Origin: Farysia itapuensis | Taxonomy: Eukaryota; Basidiomycota; Ustilaginomycetes; Ustilaginales; Ustilaginaceae | Direction of reading: 5' to 3' | DNA length: 64,000 nucleotides | Assembly: GCA_023212645.1 (NCBI GenBank) | Contig: JALBYC010000029.1 | Coordinates: 62,001 to 126,000 of the forward strand | Part shown: piece by piece, positions 22,201 through 29,814 of the stretch | Layout: every line of letters begins with the position of its first letter | Position numbering within the stretch: the stretch's first letter is position 1 | The notes under the pieces: model-generated | Seen by the model: the letters and a program-made list of their open reading frames with translations, nothing else | Databases searched by the model: none | What the model was told of the DNA's origin: nothing | Position numbers and translations under genes: made by a program

Positions 22201-22697
22201 ATGAATGCTGTGTCAAAGTCGAGCAGTGCAGTGACATTGTCGCACATGCCAATATGACGGAGGATGGCAACTTCGCGAAGAGCTCGACGAGCCAAGACAT
22301 CTTTCTCAAAGATGCGGGTGACCTTCTTGATGGCTACATTGCAGTCGAGCACCGTGTCGTGACACAAGGCTACACAGCCATACGCGCCAATGCCGAGTTC
22401 ACGTACGAAGAGATAGCGCTTCTTGACGTGAAAGGGGACACCGAGACAGCGGAAGGAGTGATAGCCGGCCGCGTTCAAGTTATGGGGTGCGAGAGGGTGC
22501 TCTTCTTTGGAGTAACGGGGTGTTCGATGTGAGTCGGAGGCGGAGGAGGACATGGTGCGACGCGTGCGGGTTCTATTGCGTGTTGCCTGTCGAGAGCCGA
22601 CCTGATGGAACGAAGGCGAGGGTGATGGAGGCGAAGCAGACTTGCTAGGCCCTGCTACCGAGGTAGGCGATGTTGGCGCGGCGTTATTGACTGGCAT
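19209..22697 (-). CDS. MAP kinase (Slt2/Mpk1-like, TEY) fused in frame to Elongator subunit Elp5
   Basis: One uninterrupted frame of 1162 residues from the first in-frame ATG (22697). After a disordered leader, the kinase domain spans about residues 95-450: GIGAYGCV (102-109), catalytic K124, HRDLKPGN (218-225), DFG (238-240), TEY (317-319), APE (327-329), closest to cell-wall-integrity MAPKs (AIIRSG-type helix, VNADC, FPGKDYVDQ). About 75 low-complexity residues are inserted between DFGLARAY and TEY. A 280-residue acidic/Ser-rich linker leads into an Elp5 domain (about 735-1162) with LVDSLEALVP, LPFNLSETEEQRERRETVPL and the diagnostic end IFFEPEQDDDEDEEDPDDDLDL (shortened here to its key residues EDPDDDLDL). 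Elp5 is part of the Elp4-6 ring needed for tRNA wobble-uridine modification. An ATG at 20726 could start ELP5 alone. Confidence 0.82.
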   Translation of the reverse strand: MPVNNAAPTSPTSVAGPSKSASPPSPSPSFHQVGSRQATRNRTRTRRTMSSSASDSHRTPRYSKEEHPLAPHNLNAAGYHSFRCLGVPFHVKKRYLFVRELGIGAYGCVALCHDTVLDCNVAIKKVTRIFEKDVLARRALREVAILRHIGMCDNVTALLDFDTAFINFSEIYLVLSASEADLSQIIRSGQSLSDAHLQYFMAQILRGIRYMHAARIVHRDLKPGNLLVNADCALRICDFGLARAYADHSYSHSDSDTSDRRGSSSSHDIEMSAPATANLQQSHSQSASPTSDLHLQLYKADIKGKQRRLNYPGGPLTEYVATRWYRAPEVMLCFREGYGAEIDMWSVGCILAELIAGKPIFPGKDYVDQIARIHSVLGSPSDAVIEKIGSERAKTYMKSLPDQEAVPLRDLYPDADADALDLISKLLTWDPDHRLTADEALQHPWLKAYHESNARWQSPQLFDNFDQVEYIHSLRQFKGSMQREADELRLELEALEEDEAEHLGCLDEHDAKHEQSIPLDTASAQDADRSGNELRADEADDSSDTEQGVDADAAAGTEMLRCSALSHTSHSNNLTASSGSSLHTPSSTSGASADEAEPVSPRSYENCSVADTVKPSDRTLQHSSSFFRLGHEEQGRHGVFMPHQVLAVAQGLVDYQLMSQHDAATTWPLASTKQSATFSDSAGNQRTTSFSSKPTQTNTRSGPASTPSLGIGLLDDAAIVPSEGTAAVLKSSASYRHSKQLVILQDSAVQSATSSVRELIVRAAQRQHPVLLITTLRWPCTYLDGSSAEQVRTIDATDLHNVYEEARSINSMEGLLLRVGSAIDSLGQNAKLTVLVDSLEALVPDATSRVADASRFVREVLGKIGAYSRLVLGVETNSGDLQACLHSPLIWTSQGDSASAGTVLTAKMHPPAVLRYVVKNYGLKAPSTSPAVWAALSAQLSDDFLLADVQKEATDGVDGRFWDVLRNTASRGPLGVPNYESGGGAPGWWTSESCAFESLSITVAEQARQSSAPAGVISLADVLNDSKTGYAILDLRYQARNGKSFEELIGVVSSAHRLHLVPLDMADHRQTADATNKRAGSDSANGTGDNPHWSMVSTLPFNLSETEEQRERRETVPLPYAYHQNDGQTSAARGSTGNATIFFEPEQDDDEDEEDPDDDLDL

Positions 22698-24873
22698 GTT
22701 TGTGGGGACACCAATTGCAGGGGGATTCGCTGCGAATGATATAAGGCCACTTGCAATGCTGGAAACGCGGCTGATGTGTGGTGGTGCAGAAGGGAGACGA
22801 GCCGTTGTCAAAGCATGGGTTGGACAGGGGGAAGAAGAAGGTCGGGAAAGTGGGGAGTCAAGGAGCAAGGTTAGCCTCTAGCTTTGTGGTGCTTGGCTGT
22901 GCGGTGTGCGGTGTGCAGTATGCGGTGAGGATACGGTGGGTTTGAAAGCGCAGCTGTCACTCAACCCACGCTCTGTCACCGTTCGGCGTGTTTCACACCG
23001 ACGGGAGCAGCGCTCTCTCTCTCTGTCTCCCTTTTTTTTTTCTCTCACTCATTAGACTTAAAAATTGGACCGAGGCTAATTGGCTCCACTGTCCACGACC
23101 ATCGCGAGATTTATCCAATTCTGCCTAATTTCAATTGGGTATTATCAGCCTTTTTGGGTGTCCGGCCTTGGACTGACGCAAACGTGTACGCGTCCCTCCA
23201 CCGAAAGCCGCCCGCTCTGGTCCCTAATTCAATTGACGCTCCGCCTCTCGCTCGGGAACCATGGCAACATCGTCGGCCAAACCGGACCAGTCGAAGCCGA
23301 CTCTTTTAGACAAAAGCATAATGAACTGAATTTGGCAAAGGGCAAGGCGGACGTACTTGATGCGCATGAAGTGTACCAACAGAAAAGTGTGGGGCAAAGC
23401 CTCGCGTGTCGGTCAACTGTTCATTTCTCACTCGGGATGACAAGGAGACTACCCCACCGGTATTTACCATCAACGTAAAGATCGCCGGTTCGGAAATCTA
23501 GTGGGAGAAGAGTGACGTTTCAAAAAGTGAGACGAATTGAATCTCTAACGTGACAATTAAGGTGGGAGACTCGCGCTGACTGACAATTAAGGCGCACCAC
23601 GCATGATTTCCTTTTCTGCCAATCGACAGGCGCGACGGGACCGACACGGCTGTCCCGCCTTCACCACGTTCAATACGCTTTGCGAAAATTGTGCGTTGGG
23701 CTGAATCGGTCCGTGGTCCGGCATACTCGTCCGAGCCCCGGAGTAATCCGCTCATAACTTGTGGCGGAGGGCGTGGCGTTCAAACAAAGTCGGCTTGCAA
23801 AGAAGCCGCTTTGTTTTGGTGCAAAGGCTCGGAGAACCGAGGGCGCTCCTGTTCGCCACTAGCTCCTTCCGGGAGGAAAGGGGACCACCCTGCTTAGCTA
23901 TAATCATGTCGCCGGCTGTGTCGCTGCATTTGCTGTCGATTGATTCTAGACCATCTCTCTGCTTTGGGTAATTGGACGGCTACCTGCGGATACTTCCGTA
24001 TCTGCCGGGTATCCCGGCTCTAGACCCATTTCCTTGTACGGGTACATTACACCTTGCTTGTGACGCTGTTGGAGCCGCTAGCGAGCTGGAAAATGACCCA
24101 GCCGACCTGCACTCACGGCTTGCATAAGTGTGGACAAGCGCGTGTGTCACGATGTCAGCCTTAAGCGAGCCAGAGCATGCAGAGCAAGCCCTGAACTTTC
24201 TACGGCCTAACAGCGCGTACATCAACCTTATGATATTGTAAGATTGCTAGAACGAGTTGTTGGGCCGATCATTGCACAGCTTTCAGATGTCATCCCATCA
24301 AATTCGTCCGACCAGAGCGCATACGTTTCACACGTGGAAACGTATATCTTCGGGAAATAAAGGAAAAAGGGGTCCTGGGCAAAAAAACTCAGCAAGTTCC
24401 CATGCTAATCAGGCAGATTCTAGATCCTCATGATAAGCGCAGAGTTCTTTTCTTTCACGACGGCGGCCTCTGCACGTTGTCATGCCATGAGAACCCGTTA
24501 GCGTGAAGAACGACGGGATGAGATCGAGCGGGACGCGAGATGTGTTTGTACCTGAAATTCATGCGATGCAGATTCTTGCCATGAAGCTTGCAGATAAGGC
24601 AGGTCGCATCGATAGTGGGCCCATTGTTGGCAATGACTGGCTAAGTTGACGCTCATACCCATGTCATCCATCCAAGTGCATACATGATCCGGCTTCGGAG
24701 AAATACAAAGTGTTCTCGGAGCATTGTCGACCAATCACCTCGCACGAAGCTGCTCAGTCAGCAACAAACTTGTTCATCCGACGAAATTTCGCACCCTCCG
24801 ACACACATGAATGACGCAGACAAAATTACAGGTTGCGGAAGAGCGAGATCAGAAAAGGTAGTAGTGTGACAAG
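22698..24873. other. 2.2 kb gene-free region upstream of the MAPK-ELP5 gene
   Basis: No coding frame with family features. It holds a pyrimidine tract (about 23009-23047), repeated CAATT/AATTG elements between about 23080 and 23240, and two copies of TGACAATTAAGG 29 bp apart (23551-23562 and 23580-23591). It is far longer than other gaps in this window, so it may be a long regulatory region for the kinase gene or contain a non-coding transcript; neither can be shown here. Confidence 0.4.
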
Positions 24874-26385
24874 TTAGCAGACGGGCATGAAGCTGTTTCC
24901 GTTGGCAGAGCCAACACCGCCCCAGAAACTTGACTGCGCGCCGACGTCTTTCTTGGTGTTTGCCTGAGGAAGCATAGCCGGCGACGATCTGCGCAACATG
25001 GACGGTCTTGGCGAGTTGGGCCGCGGCGAAGATGGGACTGCCAGCGTTGGTGTTGTCGGGCGAGAGGTCTCCCCAAAGTTGACAAACGCACTTGGTGTCG
25101 CTGGTCCTGTGGTATAATCAGCGTTACCGGAGGCATTGGTGGGACTCCATCGGCCGGAAGAAAGCGGTGCAGTGGTCAGTGTGGTCTGCAGCGGTGCCAT
25201 GCTCTGCAACGCCTCGAGAATCTTGCCAACATCCTGGGAAGAGATGGTGCGCGTCTTGACTACTCGTACCTCTTCTTTGAGACTCTTGTTCTCCGTCGTC
25301 ATCAGAGACAGCTGCTGTCGCAAGCCCTCAATGATATTGTCCCGATCCGAGATTTGTTCTTCCAGCAGCGTGATGTACTCTTTTCTGCGTGTGCGGAAGT
25401 TTCGTGCCGAGATCTTGTTGCGAAGCTGGCGTTTTTCTTTGCTGCTCAACTTCTTGTATTCTTCTGGGTCTGGCTTGAGGTAGTTGATCGACCCAACGGC
25501 CATGGGGATTTCGTTCAACGACCGGTTCCTGGAATACGAGGCGTCCGGTGTCGAGCCGTTTCGGAAGTGTCGTTCAAAGTCAAACTTGGTGTCATCCTCA
25601 TCCTCGTCCGAGCCTCCATCTTCTGACATGGGCGCGCCATCCTGCGAAGGCGCCGACGATGTCGCGCGTGGCAGCGAGAACGATGATGACGAGTTCTCGA
25701 CAAAGTGTGGATCTATCGTGGCGGGTTCAAAGTCCGTCATGCGAAAGGGAGAGGTTCTAAAAAAACCAAGAGTCTGATCAACGTCTGGCTCATACTTGAC
25801 GGTGGAGCTCGACGCAGTGGCCAAAGCAAGAGATGCACTGTCCTTGCTGGGGAGAGTGGTGTTCAGAGCCGGAGGAGTGGCCAGTGGTGAGTAGCTTGTA
25901 CCTGAGTATGTGGGAGATTCAGAGTTGTCAAGCTCTGGCGGACTTGCGCCACTCTTATCACTGACAGCAGATAAGTCAGCTTCTGCCTTGCTCGATTTCA
26001 CCAGGGTCTGAGGTGCAGCTGGTGTCGTCACTGATGTGTTAACAGATGCTGTCGTAGACGGCTTGTTCTTGAAAAGGCTGTCAAAGTGATTTCGGACATA
26101 ACGATCAAGCAGGGCCTCTTCCGGTTGGGTACCAGCCTTACGAAGCTCAGCGGCGAGGTAGTAGCGGAAGAGAGCCTCGGGAGACGAGCCAGGAGGCGGA
26201 GGAGGCTGCTTTTCGTCAAGGCCAACCTTCCTCATGTTGAAAGCAGCAGCAGTCGAGGAGCCAGACGGTGCTGCAGGAGCAGGAGCGATGCGCGGGCAAG
26301 GTGTCAGAGTTGGAGAACCTGGCATGTTGACAAACTCGTCAAAGCCGTTGAAGCTGGTGTTACGCGCCACCTGAGTGGCTGCCAT
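24874..26385 (-). CDS. bZIP transcription factor
   Basis: Single exon, 503 residues. The basic region KRQLRNKISARNFRTRRKEY (about residues 312-335) carries the N-x7-R core and runs into a leucine zipper with heptad leucines/isoleucines (LLEEQISDRDNIIEGLRQQL) to about residue 375. The flanks are Ser/Pro/Thr-rich, with an acidic stretch (EDGGSDEDEDD) before the basic region that may activate transcription. I cannot name a target pathway. An in-frame ATG at 26604 would add 73 residues, but the added sequence reads like a pyrimidine-rich leader, so 26385 is preferred. Confidence 0.88.
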   Translation of the reverse strand: MAATQVARNTSFNGFDEFVNMPGSPTLTPCPRIAPAPAAPSGSSTAAAFNMRKVGLDEKQPPPPPGSSPEALFRYYLAAELRKAGTQPEEALLDRYVRNHFDSLFKNKPSTTASVNTSVTTPAAPQTLVKSSKAEADLSAVSDKSGASPPELDNSESPTYSGTSYSPLATPPALNTTLPSKDSASLALATASSSTVKYEPDVDQTLGFFRTSPFRMTDFEPATIDPHFVENSSSSFSLPRATSSAPSQDGAPMSEDGGSDEDEDDTKFDFERHFRNGSTPDASYSRNRSLNEIPMAVGSINYLKPDPEEYKKLSSKEKRQLRNKISARNFRTRRKEYITLLEEQISDRDNIIEGLRQQLSLMTTENKSLKEEVRVVKTRTISSQDVGKILEALQSMAPLQTTLTTAPLSSGRWSPTNASGNADYTTGPATPSAFVNFGETSRPTTPTLAVPSSPRPNSPRPSMLRRSSPAMLPQANTKKDVGAQSSFWGGVGSANGNSFMPVC

Positions 26386-26746
26386 GATGTGGTTGAATGT
26401 GGACAATGGAGGTGTGAAGAGAAATGGAGCGATGCGCGATAGGGGAAAGCGCAGTCGATTTGGATTTGATGATGTGTAACACGCATCGCTCCACGGACAG
26501 TCAAAGGGGAAGCCGGAAGCCAGCGTGCGCCCGGTGCACTCAGCCTCGGCTTTCGGGAGACGTCGTAAGCTTTGCTCGAACCTTCCGCTCGCAGCTCGCG
26601 CCATTTCTGCTCACTTAAACGCGAGTTCGCAAATTCGGTTCCGCGGGGAGTGTGTTGTTAGGCCGCGAAGAAGTCCCGGATTTTGACATTTTGCAATTTG
26701 CAACGGTTGGATGGCTCGTTAGTCGTTGTCGAGTCTACATCATACC
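26386..26746. promoter_or_regulatory. Divergent promoter between bZIP and BBP genes
   Basis: 361 bp shared by two divergent genes. The bZIP side is pyrimidine-rich on its sense strand and has an in-frame ATG (26604). No separate gene is seen. Confidence 0.4.
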
Positions 26747-28426
26747 ATGTCGTGGAAGAGCAACACACAAAGGACAGGCATGAATGCCCAGCCACTAGGT
26801 GGCGCAAGAAGATGGGGTGGAGGTCCAGATGGAGCGGATGAGTACGGCAGTCCTCCGTCCAATTATGGAAGTTACCCCGCTGGTCCAGCTCATGCCGCAC
26901 TCCCCTACATGCCAGGCTCCGCATCCGGCTCGTCGCCAAGAGATGCCGCCATGGCAGCCGCTTCAGCCCTCGGTATGAATGGTGGGACAAAACGGGAACG
27001 AGATGGCCTCGACTCTTCTACCGCAGCCTCCACAGACGGCGGAGCCAGAAAGAGAAAGTCGAGATGGGGTGATGCGGCCGACAAAATCGACATTCCCACC
27101 GCCATTGGCTCCAACGTGTCTGCTGAAGAGCTCGACAAGTATGCGATTCAAGTTCGACTCGACGAGATCGCACGCAAGCTTCGCTCAGGCGACTTTATTC
27201 CGCCAGACCGAGAACGTTCCCCGTCGCCTCCGCCGATATATGGAAATGACGGTCGGAGAACCAACACGCGCGAGGTGCGCTATCGCAAGAAGCTCGAAGA
27301 TGAACGTGTATCGCTCGTTGACCGTCAGCTCAAACTCGATCCCAACTTCCGCCCTCCTGCCGAGTATCATGCCACGAAGCGCAATCAACGTCCCACTGAA
27401 AAAGTGTACTTGCCCATCAAGGAATTCCCCGAGATTAACTTCTTTGGTCTACTTGTTGGACCACGAGGAAACACGCTTAAGACCATGGAAAGGCAGAGTG
27501 GAGCCAAAATCTCAATTCGCGGCAAAGGCTCGGTGAAAGAAGGAAAAGGCAAGGGCGGTAACGACGACGAGGAAGAGATGCACTGCGTCGTCAATGCAGA
27601 CGATGAAGCAGCAGTCAAAAAGTGTGTTCGGCTCATCAACCAGGTCATCGAAACCGCTGCCTCCACGCCCGAAGGCGACAACGACCACAAACGTAGCCAG
27701 CTGCGAGAGTTGGCAGCTCTCAACGGCACCTTGCGCGACGACGAAAACCAGGTCTGTAAGAATTGCGGAAACAAGGGTCATCGTGCGTTTGAGTGTCCAG
27801 AGCAGCGCAACTGGACTGCGCACATCACCTGTCATCGCTGCGGAGGCCAGGGTCATCTCGCTCGCGACTGCACTCAGGGCAGACTCGGTGGCCCAATGCA
27901 AAGTGGTGGGCCGCCACCTCCTCCTGGAGGCACTGGCAACCAACAATTTGATTCTGAGTACGCCAATCTGATGGCTGAACTTGGCGAAAGCAACCCTGCT
28001 GCTGCTCACGCTGCTCCTCCCGCCGCTGGTCCAAGAGGACCAAACGGGGAAAAGATACCACCATGGCGCAATCCAGAAGTCTGGCATCAACCTGGTATGC
28101 AGTCACGAGGAGGACCGGGTGGCCAGAGAGGTGGTCGCGGCGGCTACGGGAGCCCGCACGCTCAATCGTCGCACCAACAGTACGCATATCAGCACAGTGC
28201 GGCACCCTATCCAGCAGCTGACCAACAGCAGTACGGTGCAGAACAGCCTCAACAAGACTACTCAGCAGAGTGGGCCGCTTACTATGCCGCACAAGCCGCT
28301 GCACAAGCTCAAGAAGGTGCAGCAGACGCACCAGCCCAGCAGCAAGCCGACTATACCAAAGAGTGGGAAGAGTACTACCGCATGCAAGCAGCTGCTCAAG
28401 CCCAGGAAAAGAAGCAGAGTGCTTGA
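26747..28426 (+). CDS. BBP1: Branchpoint-binding protein BBP/SF1
   Basis: Single exon, 559 residues. Features in order: KRKSRWGD (about 102-109), the U2AF-binding ULM ligand; RERSPSPPP, the SPSP phospho-motif of SF1; the KH-QUA2 domain with EKVYLPIKEFPEINFFGLL and GPRGNTLK (about 215-320); two CCHC zinc knuckles, CKNCGNKGHRAFEC (337-350) and CHRCGGQGHLARDC (362-375); and a Gly/Gln/Ala-rich tail with two related Y-AAxWAAYYAAQAA/EWEEYYRMQAA elements. BBP recognises the intron branch site in the early spliceosome. The start is the first ATG in frame. Confidence 0.95.
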   Translation: MSWKSNTQRTGMNAQPLGGARRWGGGPDGADEYGSPPSNYGSYPAGPAHAALPYMPGSASGSSPRDAAMAAASALGMNGGTKRERDGLDSSTAASTDGGARKRKSRWGDAADKIDIPTAIGSNVSAEELDKYAIQVRLDEIARKLRSGDFIPPDRERSPSPPPIYGNDGRRTNTREVRYRKKLEDERVSLVDRQLKLDPNFRPPAEYHATKRNQRPTEKVYLPIKEFPEINFFGLLVGPRGNTLKTMERQSGAKISIRGKGSVKEGKGKGGNDDEEEMHCVVNADDEAAVKKCVRLINQVIETAASTPEGDNDHKRSQLRELAALNGTLRDDENQVCKNCGNKGHRAFECPEQRNWTAHITCHRCGGQGHLARDCTQGRLGGPMQSGGPPPPPGGTGNQQFDSEYANLMAELGESNPAAAHAAPPAAGPRGPNGEKIPPWRNPEVWHQPGMQSRGGPGGQRGGRGGYGSPHAQSSHQQYAYQHSAAPYPAADQQQYGAEQPQQDYSAEWAAYYAAQAAAQAQEGAADAPAQQQADYTKEWEEYYRMQAAAQAQEKKQSA

Positions 28427-28527
28427 TTTACCTTCAAGATCCCCCCTCTCAAAATGTAACAACACACAGATGCGATGCGACATGGTAAAAATACATTCTT
28501 TTACGATAGTACAAAGCTTGGGCTGCG

Positions 28528-29291
28528 TTAGTCATAGTCTTCGTCTTCATCAAGGCTGCGCTTTGTGCCGCGCTGATCTTCTGTTGCGGGAGGTTGAGCA
28601 GGCTGCGCAGCAGCCATGGAAACATCCGCGTCGTCTGCGTCGTAGTCTTCTTCGTTGTCCGCGTTGGCTTCGGCCTGTACTTGAGGCTGAGACGCTGGCA
28701 AAGGCCGCTCTTCTTCTTCGTAGAAGTCAGAGGGTAGTGGATTTGGTACGATGGAGAAGTTGACATTGGTCAGACAGTGCTGTGGCGGTGGCAAGCGGAC
28801 TCCATGACGATCAGAAATAGGCGGTAGCGGTACCGAGTTCAGTGAGGTCGCAAGAGCAAGGAGCATCTGTGGTAGGCAAGGGTCAGTACGCATGCTCTCC
28901 GTCGACATTAATGTATGTCACTTACATCCTTCTCTGGTGGTTTGGTGAACGAATAGTTGACTCTGCTTTGAATTGCAAGACTGACGTCTTCGAGTGTGAC
29001 ATTCGTGCTGGCTTGTCTCCCATTTGCGTGGTCGGCGTAAATCAGAGCATCGGATAGGACGTCGTAGGTATATCGGTGCGCAAACTCAAGGAGTTGCAGT
29101 AAGACCTCTGGTTGTACATCCGCAACACCCATCGACGCCAGAATCAGCGCAACGAGACGCGCATCTCGTGGTACTGGACCACGGAAGCCAGTTTCCTGCT
29201 GCGACTCTGAATAGATAGTCATCGATGGTGGTGAGGAGACTGAGGGGCCGTGGACGATTCGAGCTGTCAATCGTGTGAATGACATAAGCAT
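28528..29291 (-). CDS. TAF9: TFIID/SAGA histone-fold subunit TAF9
   Basis: Two exons: 28926-29291 and 28528-28866, joined over a GTAAGT...CAG intron, giving 234 residues. The histone fold is clear (PRDARLVALILASMGV, LLQLLEFAHRYTYDVLSDA, TLEDVSLAIQSRVNYSF) and is followed by the conserved TAF9 stretch KPPEKDMLLALATSLNSVPLP and RLPPPQHCLTNVNF across the splice site. The C-terminus is acidic. TAF9 pairs with TAF6 in TFIID and SAGA. The start is uncertain: ATGs at 29291, 29285 and 29225 are all in frame; the fold begins after the last. Confidence 0.9.
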
Positions 29292-29814
29292 GACCAACGT
29301 CGCGTCCCTCCTGAGCTGTCAAAAAAGATGCGAGAAGAAATTTGCTACCGCTACTATCCTCTCTCCCTCCATCAACAGCTGCAAAGACATTCAACAATCT
29401 CAACGCTGGAGCCCGTCGATCTCGCCTGTGTCAGAGCTTTCCGCACCTCCCCCCTCCTTTTTCCCTCCATTGGCTCTTTCGAAGCCCCGTTACCTAGCCT
29501 CTTCACGTTCTCTTCCCTTCGGGGACAGATGCAACTGAATCGCAGGCTCATAGGTTACTTTGTTGATTTGATTTGACATCGGGGTCAAAAAGAAAGCCTA
29601 GAAGCAACATCAGAGCAATATTAAAGGTCGTGTATCAGCTTGGCCAAGTGCCCATAGGCTGACGCACACTACCCAATTGTTCTACATCCCTCCGTCTCAC
29701 GTTCGTATTATTATCGCAACATCGCACTTCAAGCAAATAAAGCGGTGAAATGCGGTCAATCAAGTAAAGAATGTGAACAGAGGAGAGTATGAAAGAGTGT
29801 GGGGAGTGACTGGG
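29292..29814. other. Intergenic region
   Basis: About 520 bp between the TAF9 5' end and the 3' end of the polyprotein gene. Pyrimidine-rich sequence at 29440-29470 fits the TAF9 promoter. No gene seen. Confidence 0.4.

Noticed and set aside
23080..23478. 132-codon forward frame in the 2.2 kb gap
   Set aside because: No domain or signal peptide; lies in A/T-rich repeated elements and looks accidental.
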